Assembly (NCBI RefSeq): GCF_014164775.1
Contig: NZ_JACJGB010000003.1
Location: forward strand, 310,001 to 374,000
Source of the DNA: Tessaracoccus sp. MC1679
GTDB taxonomy: Bacteria; Actinomycetota; Actinomycetes; Propionibacteriales; Propionibacteriaceae
Reading direction: 5' to 3'
DNA: 64,000 nt
Positions within the stretch are counted from its first letter, which is position 1. Every line of letters begins with the position of its first letter. The translations under genes and the position numbers were made by a program. Shown in pieces: positions 21,831 to 33,226 of this stretch. The notes beneath the pieces are model-generated. The model saw only the letters and a list, made by a program, of their open reading frames with translations. It did not search any database and was not told the origin of the DNA.

Positions 21831-22741
21831 GCCGCGAGCTCGCCAAGCGACGGCTGGTCACCGTCGTCTGCAACCAACAATCCGGCGGCGGACGCGCCGG
21901 ACGGGCCCTCCCCAAGGTGGTCCGTCGCCTCCAGGAGGGCGTCACCGACGCAGAGCTGCACGTCGTCACGTCGACGTCCTACGAGCAGGCCCGGGACCTC
22001 ACCAGGTCTGCCGCGCTGATCGCGCGCGAGGGTGACGTGGTGGCCGTCATGGGCGGAGACGGCATGGCCCATCTCGGCCTCAACGCCTGCGCAGACACCG
22101 ACGCCACCCTGGCCGTCATCCCGGCCGGGACGGGCAACGACTTCGCGCGGGGCGCCGGTGTGCCCGGCTCGATCAAGGAATCAGTGGAGGCACTGGTGCG
22201 GGGAAAGGTGCGCGTGATGGACCTGTCCCTGCTCACCAACTCCAGCGGCTCCCGCTACGTGGGCGCCGTGGTCTCCAGCGGCTACGACGCGCGCGTCAAC
22301 CGGGCCACCAACGACATCCGTCTCCGCCTGGGCCCCCTCAGCTACGGCTACATCGCGCTGCGTGAGCTGGTGCACTTCTCCCCGCTCACCTACCGGCTCG
22401 TCATCGACGGCGAGCCCCGCGAGGTCGAGGCCATGCTGGTGGCCGTGTGCAACACCGGCGTTTTCGGCGGCGGGATGCAGATCTCCCCGGACGCGGACGC
22501 GGCCGATGGGCTGCTGGATGTGACCATCATCCACAAGGCCTCACGCGGGAAGCTGCTGCGCCTGCTCCCGCTCACCTACAACGGCAGCTTCGTGAACTCA
22601 CCTGTGGTGGAGCGGCTCAGGGCGCGCACCGTCGAGGTTGACGGGAACGACCTGTTCCTCATGGGCGACGGCGAGGAGATGGGCGACGTGCCCGCCAAGG
22701 TGGAATCGCATCCAGGGGTGCTGCGCCTCATCGTCGCCTGA
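21827..22741 (+). CDS. Diacylglycerol/lipid kinase family protein
   Basis: 304 residues. DAGK catalytic domain with MGGDGMAHLGLN and the IPAGTGNDFARG motif, then a second beta-rich domain ending GDGEEMGDVP. Likely phosphorylates a membrane lipid (diacylglycerol or similar) using ATP. GTG start by four-base overlap with tatC. Placed between tatC and helY as in several actinobacteria. Confidence 0.92.
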   Translation: MSRELAKRRLVTVVCNQQSGGGRAGRALPKVVRRLQEGVTDAELHVVTSTSYEQARDLTRSAALIAREGDVVAVMGGDGMAHLGLNACADTDATLAVIPAGTGNDFARGAGVPGSIKESVEALVRGKVRVMDLSLLTNSSGSRYVGAVVSSGYDARVNRATNDIRLRLGPLSYGYIALRELVHFSPLTYRLVIDGEPREVEAMLVAVCNTGVFGGGMQISPDADAADGLLDVTIIHKASRGKLLRLLPLTYNGSFVNSPVVERLRARTVEVDGNDLFLMGDGEEMGDVPAKVESHPGVLRLIVA

Positions 22742-22763
22742 ACCGGGCCGGGAGGAAGCGCTG

Positions 22764-22928
22764 CTAGTGTCCTGCGTCAGGGGTTCGTTGATGAGTGCCG
22801 GTGTCCCAGCGGATGGGTCGCAAGGCCGACGAGCGAAGTAGCACTTGGTCGTTCGTCGAGCGAGGAGAACGCCGCGAGGCGCCGCTGGGGCGCCGGAAAT
22901 CGCACGAACTCTTGACGCAGGACACTAG
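22764..22928. mobile_element. MITE-like element, 165 bp
   Basis: Flanked by 25-bp inverted repeats (22764-22788 and 22904-22928) matching at 23 of 25 positions; each begins CTAGTGTCCTGCGTCA on its own strand. The outermost CTAG may be a 4-bp target duplication or part of the repeat. No protein is encoded, so it would need a transposase elsewhere. It fills nearly the whole gap between the lipid kinase stop and the helY start, ending 9 nt before the helY GTG. The right repeat holds TTGACG (22912-22917), which could act as an outward -35. Confidence 0.82.
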
Positions 22929-22937
22929 GTTTGATGG

Positions 22938-25700
22938 GTGAGCACTGACGCCCTGCCAGACGAGGTGCGCGAGTTCGCCGCCCTCTATCCGTTCGGCCTG
23001 GACGAGTACCAGATCGACGGCTGCCGCGAGCTTGGGCTAGGCCGCGGGGTGCTGGTCGCCGCTCCCACTGGCGCAGGTAAGACCGTGGTGGGGGAGTTCG
23101 CCGTCCACCTCGCGCTCACCAGGTCCCGCAAGTGCTTCTACACCACCCCCATCAAGGCGCTTTCCAACCAGAAGTACCACGACCTGGTTGACCGCTACGG
23201 CCCAGAACGGGTCGGGCTGCTCACTGGAGACATCTCGGTCAACTCCGAGGCGCAGATCGTGGTGATGACCACCGAGGTGCTGCGGAACATGATCTACGCG
23301 GGCTCGCCCACGCTCGGGAACCTCGGCTTCGTGGTGATGGACGAGGTCCACTACCTGGCGGACCGGTTCCGTGGGCCGGTGTGGGAGGAGGTGATCCTCG
23401 GTCTGGCGGACTCGGTGCAGATCGTGGCCCTCTCGGCCACCGTCAGCAACGTCGAAGACTTCGGCGAGTGGCTGCGCACCGTGCGGGGTGAGTTCTCCGT
23501 GGTGGTCTCCGAACGCCGCCCCGTGCCGCTCTTCCAGCACGTCCTGGTGGGACGTCGCCTCCTGGACCTGTTCGACGGGGTGGCCCCCACCGCCACGGAA
23601 CTGCCCGCCGAGCGGATGGCCAGGGTCAACCGCGAGCTGCTGCAGGTGAGCAGGAACGAGGCATCCCGGGTGCGCGACGACTCGCGGCGCCCCCGCGGCC
23701 GGAGCGGGCGCGGCAAGACCGGACAGGGCCAGGGCTCCGGACAGTACGGCGGCGCCACCCATCCGCGTTTCGCGGGGCGTCCCACGAGCCGCGGCGAGGT
23801 GGCGATCGCCCTGGAGGGCGGCTCCCTGCTGCCCGCCATCTACTTCATCTTCTCCCGGGTGGGCTGCGACGCCGCGGTGCGGCAGGTCCACGACGCCGGG
23901 ATCAGGCTCACCAGCCGCGGGGAGGCCGCCCTTCTCGGGAGCATCGCGGACCGTCACGTGGCGGGGCTCAGCGCCCAGGACCTGGAGGCCTTGGAGTTCG
24001 AGGCCTTCAGGGACGCGCTGCAGGCGGGTGTCGCGGCGCACCACGCGGGGCAGCTGCCCGCCTTCAAGGCGATCGTCGAGGAGGCCTTTGCGACGGGGGC
24101 ACTCAAGATCGTCTTCGCGACGGAGACGCTTGCGCTGGGCATCAACATGCCCGCCCGCACCGTCGTGCTGGAGAAGCTGGTCAAGTACAACGGCGAGAGC
24201 CACGCGGATATCACCCCGGGGGAGTACACGCAGCTGACCGGCCGCGCGGGGCGTCGTGGCATCGACGTCGAGGGGCATGCGGTGGTCCTGTGGCAGGCGG
24301 GCATGGACCCCCGCGCCGTGGCCGGCCTCGCCTCGCGGCGCACCTATCCGCTGCGCTCCAGCTTCGCCCCCACCTACAACATGGCCGTCAACCTGATGGC
24401 CACGCTAGGGCGCGAGCGTGCCCGGGACCTGCTCAACCAGTCGTTCGCGCAGTTCCAGACCGACAAGTCCGTGGTGACCGCGGCACGCGTCGGGAGGCGG
24501 CGCCAGGCCGAGCTGCGAGACGCGCAGGACGCAGCCCAGTGTCACCTGGGCGACTTCATGACCTACGCGCGGCTGCGCGACCAGATCTCCAGGCTGGAGG
24601 CGGCCTCGTCGAAGGCTCGGAGCGCCGAGCACGACGAGGCGGTGGCCGACAGCATCACCACCCTGTTCGCAGGCGATCTGGTCCACGTGCCGCGGCAAGG
24701 ATGGTCCGTGGTGCTGAAGGTGGGGCAGAGGGCGCATCGGGGCGCGGACCCGTGGGTGCAGGTGATCAGCGCCGATCACACCGTCCTCAAGCTGGAGCCA
24801 CACGATCTCCCCGGCCCGCTGCTCCCCGTGGGCCGCGTCCGGGTGCCGCGCGACTTCTCCCTGCGGGAGCGCAAGGACAGGCGTTCGTTGCTGACCGCGA
24901 TGGAAACCAAGCTGGAGCAGCTCGACCCGAGCATCCCGGACACCGCCCTCCCGAGCGACGAGGCGGTGGCCCGGGAGATCAGGCAGCTGAGGGGCGAGCT
25001 GAAGGCGCATCCGTGCCATCAATGCCCGGAGCGGGAGGAGCACGCGGTGGAGGCGGCCCGGGTGCTGCGCCTTGAGCGCGAGGCCGAGCGCACGGATGCC
25101 GAGGTGACCGGCCGCGCGAACTCGCTGGGCACCCAGTTCGACAGGGTCACGGCGGTGCTCGAGGCGCTGGGTTACCTCGACGGCGATGAGCTGACCGACG
25201 CCGGCAGGATGCTGCGACGGATCTACAACGAGCTGGACCTGGTGGCCGCCGAGTGTGTCCGCCGCGACACCTTCGCCGGCCTCACCCCACCGCAGCTCGC
25301 GGCCGTGCTCTCGACGCTGCTGTACGAATCGCGCCCCACGCGCGACGCGGCGCCGCCCCGGATGCCCGACGCGGCGTCCGAAAGGGCCCAGTCCGAGCTG
25401 CGCGCCGTGTGGCTCGAGGTGGGACGGCTGGAGCGGGTCCACCACCGGGACCGCGGGCGGGAGCCGGACATCGGGTTCGCAGAGGCGGCCTGGAGGTGGG
25501 CCAGCGGGCAGGACCTGTCCAAGGTGCTCCGGCACACCGGCCTCTCGGCGGGAGACTTCGTCCGCTGGGTGCGCCAGGTGATCGACCTGGCCGGGCAGTT
25601 GGCCACCGCCACCGGGCCCGGCGATCTCCGGCGCACCTGCCGTGAGGCGGCCGACGCCATGCGTCGCGGCGTGGTGGCGGCGGACCTGACGGAGGATTAG
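22938..25700 (+). CDS. helY: Ski2-like DEVH helicase HelY
   Basis: 920 residues. Helicase core with Walker [17 protein letters not shown], motif Ia [13 protein letters not shown], motif [11 protein letters not shown], motif III LSATVSN, and motif [18 protein letters not shown]-terminal DSHCT domain (about residues 740-920). RNA helicase family of Ski2/Mtr4 type, likely in RNA processing. An Arg/Gly-rich insert is at about residues 245-275. GTG 22938 is the only start: the ATG at 22934 runs into a stop. No good Shine-Dalgarno is seen because the MITE-like element abuts the start. Confidence 0.95.
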   Translation: MSTDALPDEVREFAALYPFGLDEYQIDGCRELGLGRGVLVAAPTGAGKTVVGEFAVHLALTRSRKCFYTTPIKALSNQKYHDLVDRYGPERVGLLTGDISVNSEAQIVVMTTEVLRNMIYAGSPTLGNLGFVVMDEVHYLADRFRGPVWEEVILGLADSVQIVALSATVSNVEDFGEWLRTVRGEFSVVVSERRPVPLFQHVLVGRRLLDLFDGVAPTATELPAERMARVNRELLQVSRNEASRVRDDSRRPRGRSGRGKTGQGQGSGQYGGATHPRFAGRPTSRGEVAIALEGGSLLPAIYFIFSRVGCDAAVRQVHDAGIRLTSRGEAALLGSIADRHVAGLSAQDLEALEFEAFRDALQAGVAAHHAGQLPAFKAIVEEAFATGALKIVFATETLALGINMPARTVVLEKLVKYNGESHADITPGEYTQLTGRAGRRGIDVEGHAVVLWQAGMDPRAVAGLASRRTYPLRSSFAPTYNMAVNLMATLGRERARDLLNQSFAQFQTDKSVVTAARVGRRRQAELRDAQDAAQCHLGDFMTYARLRDQISRLEAASSKARSAEHDEAVADSITTLFAGDLVHVPRQGWSVVLKVGQRAHRGADPWVQVISADHTVLKLEPHDLPGPLLPVGRVRVPRDFSLRERKDRRSLLTAMETKLEQLDPSIPDTALPSDEAVAREIRQLRGELKAHPCHQCPEREEHAVEAARVLRLEREAERTDAEVTGRANSLGTQFDRVTAVLEALGYLDGDELTDAGRMLRRIYNELDLVAAECVRRDTFAGLTPPQLAAVLSTLLYESRPTRDAAPPRMPDAASERAQSELRAVWLEVGRLERVHHRDRGREPDIGFAEAAWRWASGQDLSKVLRHTGLSAGDFVRWVRQVIDLAGQLATATGPGDLRRTCREAADAMRRGVVAADLTED

Positions 25701-25710
25701 GTTTGCCCCC

Positions 25711-26472
25711 ATGGCCGTAGCTCTGCGCGTGATCCCCTGCCTCGACGTCCACGACGGTCGCGTGGTCAAGGGTGTGAACTTCCGTCAGTTGCGCGACGCG
25801 GGGGACCCCGTCGAGCTGGCCGCGCGCTACTCGGCCGAGGGAGCCGACGAGCTGACCTTCCTCGACATCTCGGCCTCCTCCGATGGCCGGGCCACCACCC
25901 GCGACATGGTGGCGCGCTGCGCGGAGACCGTGTTCATCCCCCTGACGGTCGGAGGCGGGGTGCGGGAGGTGGCGGATGTGGATCTCCTGCTGCGCAGCGG
26001 GGCGGACAAGGTGGGCATCAACACCGGCGCGCTGGCGCGGCCGGGGGTCATCGACGAGATCTCGCGCACCTTCGGCAACCAGGTCCTGGTCCTGTCCGTG
26101 GACGCCCGGCGCGAGGAAGGGATGCCCTCGGGATTCGGCGTCACCACCCACGGCGGGCGTCGCTCGGCGGGCGTCGACGCCCTGGCTTGGGCGAAAGAGG
26201 CCTGCGCGCGCGGCGTGGGGGAGGTGCTCCTCAACTCGATGGACGCCGACGGCACCACCGACGGCTTCGACCTCGAGATGATCCGGGCCGTGCGGGCCGT
26301 GGTGGACGTGCCGCTGATCGCCTCAGGCGGCGCCGGGACGATCGAGCACTTCGTGCGGGCGGCCGAGGCCGGCGCCGACGCCGTGCTGGCCGCCAGCGTG
26401 TTCCACTACCAACGACTCACCGTCGATCAGGTCAAGGCCGGCCTGCGCGAGGCAGGCTTCGAGGTCCGATAG
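25711..26472 (+). CDS. hisF: Imidazole glycerol phosphate synthase cyclase subunit
   Basis: 253 residues. TIM barrel with catalytic Asp in [18 protein letters not shown] and in [14 protein letters not shown]; phosphate-binding GGGVR and ASGGAGT. Makes IGP and AICAR from PRFAR with ammonia from HisH. hisH and other his genes are not in the window. Starts 10 nt after helY. Confidence 0.97.
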   Translation: MAVALRVIPCLDVHDGRVVKGVNFRQLRDAGDPVELAARYSAEGADELTFLDISASSDGRATTRDMVARCAETVFIPLTVGGGVREVADVDLLLRSGADKVGINTGALARPGVIDEISRTFGNQVLVLSVDARREEGMPSGFGVTTHGGRRSAGVDALAWAKEACARGVGEVLLNSMDADGTTDGFDLEMIRAVRAVVDVPLIASGGAGTIEHFVRAAEAGADAVLAASVFHYQRLTVDQVKAGLREAGFEVR

Positions 26473-26487
26473 AGAAGGAGGAGAGCC

Positions 26488-26886
26488 ATGGAGTGTCTGT
26501 TCTGCGCCATCGTCGCCGGTGACATCCCGGCCCGGATGATCTACGAGGACGACGTCGCTGTCGCGTTCCTGGACATCCAGCCCTGGCAGGAGGGCCATAC
26601 CCTGGTGGTGCCCCGCCGCCACACCGCCGATGCCCTAGCCGATGACATGGTGCTCGCCGAGATCGGCCCCGCGGTGGCCCGCGTCGGCAGACTCCTCAAG
26701 GAGCGGCTCGGCGCCGACGCGTGCAACATCCTGTCCAACGCTGGGCCGGTCTCCGGTCAGGAGGTCCTCCACACGCACGTCCACGTGCTGCCTCGCTACG
26801 CGCACAATCCTGGCATCGCGGGCCTCCGGGGGCCGGTGACCTCAGACCTGGACGGGGTATGGGCCAGGGTGGGTGGGGCGCCCTAA
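26488..26886 (+). CDS. HIT-family nucleotide-binding protein
   Basis: 132 residues. N-terminal CLFCAIVAGDIPA and the histidine triad HTHVHVLPR (HxHxH). These proteins hydrolyse purine phosphoramidates or dinucleotides. Strong ribosome site AGAAGGAGGAG upstream. Probably co-transcribed with hisF (15-nt gap). Confidence 0.94.
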   Translation: MECLFCAIVAGDIPARMIYEDDVAVAFLDIQPWQEGHTLVVPRRHTADALADDMVLAEIGPAVARVGRLLKERLGADACNILSNAGPVSGQEVLHTHVHVLPRYAHNPGIAGLRGPVTSDLDGVWARVGGAP

Positions 26887-27002
26887 CGGATCAACGTCCC
26901 CTGGCAATACCACCCCCCGGTTAGGGTCTAGACAGGCTGGTCTACATTGATGTGTATCAAGGGACGTGGACGCGTCCCGTAAAGAAAGAGAAAGGGACCT
27001 TC

Positions 27003-27494
27003 ATGAAGGCCACCAAGATCGCCGGGATCCTCTCCATTGTCGCCGGAATCGTCATGATCGTCGCTGGCGCCCTCACCTGGGGCACCGTCAGCTCGCAGCT
27101 GGCCGCGGAGAACATCACCGTTCCGGGTGACTCCACATTCATGGGCGGCGCCTACGCAGGCAAGCCCGTCGCCGGCCCCCTCAGCGCCTTCGCGCAGGCC
27201 GACATCATCAACCACCACGCCCTCGACGGCGCCGGCGGCAAGACCTACGCCGAGCTCGGCGCGCTGGCCCGCGAGGCCAACGAAGCCGGCGACACCGCCG
27301 CCGCTGAGGAATACACCGCGCAGCGCACCACCGCCATGAACGCCTCGTTCCTGCGCGCGTCGCTGTTCACCTCTGTGGTGTCCTACGGCATCGCGGCGCT
27401 CGTCATCGGCCTCGGCCTCCTGTTCGCCATCATCGGCTGGGCCCTGACCACCATCAAGTACCCCTCCGCGAAGTCGGCCACCGTCACCGAGTGA
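27003..27494 (+). CDS. Two-span membrane protein of unknown function
   Basis: 163 residues. Hydrophobic segments at about residues 5-25 (IAGILSIVAGIVMIVAGALT) and 118-145, with an Ala/Glu-rich extracytoplasmic loop between. ATG 27003 with AAAGGGA upstream is favoured; upstream in-frame residues lack a signal and would be leader. A possible promoter (TAGACA near 26930, then GTGTAT) and a small inverted repeat GGGACG/CGTCCC lie in the 116-nt leader. Similar proteins are often mislabelled as ring-opening dioxygenases; nothing supports that. Ends at a strong terminator. Confidence 0.8.
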   Translation: MKATKIAGILSIVAGIVMIVAGALTWGTVSSQLAAENITVPGDSTFMGGAYAGKPVAGPLSAFAQADIINHHALDGAGGKTYAELGALAREANEAGDTAAAEEYTAQRTTAMNASFLRASLFTSVVSYGIAALVIGLGLLFAIIGWALTTIKYPSAKSATVTE

Positions 27495-27511
27495 CACCGC
27501 CCACTGGGCTC

Positions 27512-27547
27512 AGACGGCGGGCAGGACTCAGGTCCTGCCCGCCGTCT
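27512..27547 (+). terminator. Intrinsic-type terminator hairpin
   Basis: Perfect 16-bp stem (AGACGGCGGGCAGGAC with its complement) and a TCAG loop, 17 nt after the membrane protein stop. It separates that gene from the ilv leader. Only a weak T-tract follows. Confidence 0.88.
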
Positions 27548-27575
27548 TACATTTCGGACCACGCGGCACCAATGC

Positions 27576-27605
27576 TTGACAGCCGGCCACGTCACCGGCA
27601 AGCAT
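27576..27605 (+). promoter_or_regulatory. Promoter of the ilvBNC operon
   Basis: TTGACA at 27576-27581 is a consensus -35; 18 nt later AAGCAT (27600-27605) is a fair -10. The predicted start is close to 27612, which is the A of the leader-peptide ATG, so the leader may be leaderless. Confidence 0.6.
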
Positions 27606-27611
27606 GTACCC

Positions 27612-27641
27612 ATGCCCACTAGCTGGCTCGTAATTCCCTAA
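27612..27641 (+). CDS. ilvBNC attenuator leader peptide MPTSWLVIP
   Basis: A nine-codon ORF (ATG 27612, TAA 27639-27641) encoding Met-Pro-Thr-Ser-Trp-Leu-Val-Ile-Pro. Three branched-chain codons stand in a row (CTC GTA ATT). It lies between a consensus promoter and an intrinsic terminator in front of acetolactate synthase, the arrangement of ribosome-mediated attenuation known for ilv operons, including those of actinobacteria. Ribosome stalling when charged Leu/Val/Ile tRNA is scarce should favour read-through. An overlapping ORF from ATG 27604 lacks such codons. No clear Shine-Dalgarno, consistent with a leaderless start. Confidence 0.8.
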   Translation: MPTSWLVIP

Positions 27642-27708
27642 GCGTTTCGGCTCATCAACGAACCGAAGCGCTCCCTCGTGTGCCCGATACGGGCAGCGGG
27701 GGTTTTTT
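27641..27708 (+). terminator. Attenuator: hairpin plus intrinsic terminator before ilvB
   Basis: First hairpin: 27641-27650 with 27663-27672 (AGCGTTTCGG and CCGAAGCGCT, 9 pairs plus one G:U). Second: a 13-bp stem with one bulged G, arms 27673-27686 and 27690-27702 and loop ATA, followed by TTTTTT at 27703-27708. The leader stop codon touches the first hairpin, so ribosome position can control its formation. The exact antiterminator pairing is not certain from sequence alone. Confidence 0.82.
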
Positions 27709-27752
27709 CTTGGGATGACAACAGTGCGAGCGATCAACGAAGGGAGAGGCGC

Positions 27753-29491
27753 ATGACACAGACGGACGGTCAGGTCATGACGGGGGCGCAGGCCCTCGTC
27801 GAGTCACTGGAACGAATGGGTGTCGATGTAGCCTTCGGGATTCCCGGCGGCGCCATTCTCCCCGCCTACGATCCGCTGTTCGACTCGAAGATCCGCCACA
27901 TCCTGGTGCGTCACGAGCAGGGCGCGGGCCACGCCGCTGAGGGCTACGCGATGAGCTCAGGCCGGGTCGGTGTCTGCATCGCCACCTCGGGCCCGGGCGC
28001 CACCAACCTCGTCACGCCGATCGCCAACGCCTACATGGACTCGACCCCGCTCGTTGCCATCACCGGCCAGGTCAACAGCCACTCCATTGGCACGGACGCC
28101 TTCCAGGAGGCCGACATCCGAGGCATCACGATGCCTATCACGAAGCACAGCTTCCTGATCAAGCGCGTCGAGGACATCCCGCTGGCCATCAAGGAGGCGT
28201 TCCACATCGCCGCGACGGGCCGGCCGGGTCCGGTGTTGGTGGACATCGCCAAGGACGCGATGGTGCACACCGCTCCCTTCGTGTGGCCGCTGGAGCTGGA
28301 CCTCCCCGGCTACCGACCCACGGTGAAGCCGCACGCGCGGCAGGTGCGGGCGGCCGCCAAGCTGATCTCGGAGTCGAAGCGCCCCGTGCTGTACGTCGGC
28401 GGTGGCGTCGGCCTGGCCAAGGCCGCGCCGGAGTTGGCCGAGTTCGTGGCCAAGACCAGGATCCCCGTCGTCACCACGCTCATGGCACGGGGCCAGTTCC
28501 CGGACAGCCACGAGCTGAACATGGGCATGCCGGGCATGCACGGCACCGTCGCCGCCGTCGGTGCGCTGCAGAAGTCCGATCTGCTCATCGCGCTGGGCAC
28601 CCGCTTCGACGACCGCGTCACGGGCAAGCTGGACAGCTTCGCCCCCCACGCCAAGGTCATCCACGCCGATGTGGACCCGGCCGAGATCGGCAAGAACAAG
28701 GCGGTGGACATCCCCATCGTGGGCGATGTCAGGGAGACGCTCAAGGAACTCAACGAGGCGATCGAGGCCTACCCGGCTCCGGAGGCCGACGCCTGGCGCC
28801 GTCAGCTGGGCCTCATGAAGGCCCGCTACCAGCCCCGCTGGGAGGAGGCGCCCGACGGGCGGCTGTCGCCCCAGGAGGTCATCAAACGCATCGGCGAGCT
28901 GAGCCCGGCGGACACCATCTACGCCTCCGGCGTGGGGCAGCACCAGATGTGGTGCGCCCACTTCCTGCCCCACGAGAAACCAGGCACCTGGATCAACTCC
29001 GGGGGAGCGGGCACTATGGGCTTCTGCGTGCCGGCCGCGATGGGCGCGAAGGTGGCCAACCCGGACACCACGGTGTGGGGCATCGACGGGGACGGCTGCT
29101 TCCAGATGACCAACCAGGAGCTGGTCACCTGCGCGCTGAACAACATCCCCATCAAGATCGCCATCATCAACAACCACGCGCTGGGCATGGTCCGCCAATG
29201 GCAGTCGCTGTTCTACGAGGGCCGGTACTCGAACACGGACCTGATGACCGAGTCGCTGCCCAACTTCCCCATGCTCGCCGAGGCGATGGGGTGCGTGGGG
29301 CTACGCGCCACCAATGAGGTGGAGATGGATGCGGTTATCCAGCAGGCGCTCGAGATCAACGACAAGCCGGTGGTTGTGGAGTTCGTCGTGCACAAGGACG
29401 CCATGGTGTGGCCGATGGTGCCCGCCGGTGTCAGCAACGACGAGATCCGCGTGGCCCGCGACATGGCCCCCGAATGGGAAGAGGAAGTGCT

Positions 29492-29495
<4 letters not shown>
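27753..29495 (+). CDS. ilvB: Acetolactate synthase large subunit
   Basis: 580 residues, ThDP-dependent. Forms acetolactate (Val, Leu) and acetohydroxybutyrate (Ile). Catalytic Glu in [14 protein letters not shown], cofactor motif [17 protein letters not shown] region in the middle, and [12 protein letters not shown] at the start. ATG 27753 has GGGAGAGG upstream; an upstream extension of the frame would begin inside the attenuator. GTGA-type overlap with ilvN (4 nt). Confidence 0.97.
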
Positions 29496-31047
<1,552 letters not shown>

Positions 31048-31064
31048 CCTGTTCCACGACCTGA

Positions 31065-31094
31065 GGGCCCGCGACGCGCGTCGCGGGCCCTTTT
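31065..31094 (+). terminator. Intrinsic terminator after ilvC
   Basis: GGGCCCGCGAC, loop GCGC, GTCGCGGGCCC, then TTTT. Perfect 11-bp stem ending the ilvBNC operon. Confidence 0.92.
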
Positions 31095-31140
31095 GGTTGC
31101 CCAGGCTCCAAAAACAACACGATCCAACATTAAAGTTCTC

Positions 31141-31177
31141 CGGTTTACTTGACTTCTGTTGGTTTTGCCTTCAAGAT
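31141..31177 (+). promoter_or_regulatory. mtlA promoter with candidate DeoR/FruR operator
   Basis: TTGACT at 31149-31154, 17-nt spacer, CAAGAT at 31172-31177. The octamer CGGTTTAC (31141-31148) touches the -35 and recurs before fruK (36912-36919). TGTTGGTTTTG within the spacer resembles the TGTTTG half-sites upstream of ptsI and fruK. Operator role is inferred. Confidence 0.5.
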
Positions 31178-31241
31178 TGCGGTGTGGGCAACCCCCACCC
31201 GGCTGCGCATCGAGGCGCTGCCCGGCCGAGTACGGGAGTAG

Positions 31242-33218
31242 ATGATGACCGCTCTTCCTGACGCACGCGTCAACAAGAACCTTGAAGGACCCGGCCTCCG
31301 CGCCCGGATTCAGAAATTTGGCGGCTACCTGGCCGGCATGATCATGCCGAACATCGGCGCCTTCATCGCCTGGGGCCTGATCACGGCGATGTTCATCGAG
31401 ACAGGCTGGCTGCCGAACGCCACGCTGGCCGGCCTGGTCGGCCCCATGCTGTACTTTCTCCTGCCCATCCTGATCGGCCACACCGGCGGCAAGATGGTGC
31501 ACGGGAACCGCGGCGCGGTCGTCGGTGCCATCGCCACCGCCGGCGTGATCATCGGCGGCATCACGGAGTTCGCCACCCTGAGCGGGACGCCGATGTTCCT
31601 CGGCGCGATGATCATGGGTCCCCTCGCCGGCTGGGCGCTGAAGCAGTTCGACCGGGCTGTCGAGGGCAAGGTCCGCGCCGGCTTCGAGATGGTGGTGGAC
31701 AACTTCTCGCTCGGCATCATCGGCATGCTGCTGGCGATCGTCGGCACCCTGGGCGTCGGCCCCGTGGTGGCGGCCATCGTCGGCGTGCTGTCGGCCGGCG
31801 TGAACTGGCTGGTGGCCGCGAACCTGCTGCCGCTGGCGTCACTGTTCGTCGAGCCCGGCAAGGTGCTGTTCCTCAACAACGCCATCAACCACGGCATCTT
31901 CACGCCGCTGGCCGCGCTCGACGTGGCGGAGACGGGCAAGTCGATCCTCTACATGGTGGAGTCCAACCCGGGCGCGGGCCTCGGCCTGCTGACCGCCTTC
32001 ATGCTGTTCGGACCCCGGTCTCTGCGCGCCTCCACCTCCGGCGCCATCGTCATCCACTTCCTGGGCGGGATCCACGAGATCTACTTCCCTTACATCCTCA
32101 TGCGCCCGGTGATGCTCCTGGGCATGATCGCCGGCTCCATGTCCGGCCTGTTCGTCGCCACCGCCACCGGTGCCGGGCTGGCCGGCCCGCCGTCGCCCGG
32201 ATCGATCCTGGCCTACTTCGCGGTGACGCCTCCCGGTGGTCATCTCCCGATGATCCTCACCGTGCTGACCGCCGCCGTCGTCTCATTCCTGGTGACCTCC
32301 GCCCTCCTGAAGTTCGGACGGGGCTCCGACGACTCGGTCGAGGCCGAAGCGGCGGCCCTGGCATCCTCCGGCTCGCTCGGCGACGGCGTGAGCATCCTCG
32401 GTTCTGACGTCCGCAAGGTGGTCATCGCGTGCGACGCAGGCATGGGCTCCTCGGTCATGGTGGCCAGCCAGATGCGCAAGCGCCTTGCCCCCTACGGCGT
32501 CGAGGTTGTCCACACGCCGGTCGATCAGATCCCCACCGACGCGCAGGTCGTGCTGACCCACGAGGGCCTCGCGGACCGGGCCGGCAAGCGTGTCCCCGGC
32601 ACCGTCGTCGTCCCCTTCGCCTCGTACCTCGGGGACCCGGCCTTCGACCGCGTCGAGCTCGCGATCCGTGAGGGACGCACCCTCACCGCGACCGGTGTCG
32701 GCGACGCCGAGGGGGAGCCGATCTCGTCGGCAGCGGCACCCGCCGCGACCACCGCGACTCTCGCCCGCCCCAAGAAGCGGCTCGCCCCCGGCATCCTGCC
32801 GCGACAGAACATCCGGCTAGGGCTGACCGCGACCGGCAAGGACGACGCCATCCGCCAGGCGGGTCAGGTCCTCGTGACCTCCGGCGCCGCGGAACCCGCC
32901 TACATCGACGGGATGCTCGCCCGTGAGCTGCAGACCACGACCTTCCTGGGCCAGGGCGTCGCGATTCCCCACGGCACCAACGAGGCCCGAGCCCACATCA
33001 ACTCGGCCGCCCTGGGCTTCCTCCAGTACCCCGAGGGCATCGACTGGGACGGGAACACCGTCAATGTCGTGATCCCGATCGCCTCGAACAGCGACGAGCA
33101 CGTCAAGCTCCTGGCGGCGCTTGCCACCACGCTGTCCGACAAGGAGCGGGCCGCGCGACTGCGCTCGGCCACCTCCGTTGACGAGGTCATCGACCTCCTG
33201 ACCCCCACCGAGGAGTGA
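31242..33218 (+). CDS. mtlA: PTS mannitol transporter EIICBA
   Basis: 658 residues. EIIC membrane domain (residues 1 to ~350) with MtlA-typical MPNIGAFIAWGLITAMF, GFEMVVDNFSLGIIGM and IIHFLGGIHEIYFPY. EIIB (about 385-480) with phospho-Cys in VVIACDAGMGSS. EIIA (about 515-655) with phospho-His in VAIPHGTNEARAH. An Ala/Gly linker precedes EIIA. Imports mannitol as mannitol-1-phosphate using phosphate from EI and HPr, both encoded nearby. ATG 31242 or 31245. About 9 nt separate it from the dehydrogenase gene. Confidence 0.93.
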   Translation: MMTALPDARVNKNLEGPGLRARIQKFGGYLAGMIMPNIGAFIAWGLITAMFIETGWLPNATLAGLVGPMLYFLLPILIGHTGGKMVHGNRGAVVGAIATAGVIIGGITEFATLSGTPMFLGAMIMGPLAGWALKQFDRAVEGKVRAGFEMVVDNFSLGIIGMLLAIVGTLGVGPVVAAIVGVLSAGVNWLVAANLLPLASLFVEPGKVLFLNNAINHGIFTPLAALDVAETGKSILYMVESNPGAGLGLLTAFMLFGPRSLRASTSGAIVIHFLGGIHEIYFPYILMRPVMLLGMIAGSMSGLFVATATGAGLAGPPSPGSILAYFAVTPPGGHLPMILTVLTAAVVSFLVTSALLKFGRGSDDSVEAEAAALASSGSLGDGVSILGSDVRKVVIACDAGMGSSVMVASQMRKRLAPYGVEVVHTPVDQIPTDAQVVLTHEGLADRAGKRVPGTVVVPFASYLGDPAFDRVELAIREGRTLTATGVGDAEGEPISSAAAPAATTATLARPKKRLAPGILPRQNIRLGLTATGKDDAIRQAGQVLVTSGAAEPAYIDGMLARELQTTTFLGQGVAIPHGTNEARAHINSAALGFLQYPEGIDWDGNTVNVVIPIASNSDEHVKLLAALATTLSDKERAARLRSATSVDEVIDLLTPTEE

Positions 33219-33226
33219 ACGAAGTT

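Noticed and set aside
22764-22928. Insertion sequence with transposase
   Set aside because: No ORF of any length fits; only a non-autonomous element is supported.
27604-27633. Alternative leader ORF (MYPCPLAGS) before ilvB
   Set aside because: Overlaps the Leu-Val-Ile leader in another frame and has a single branched-chain codon; ends away from the hairpin.
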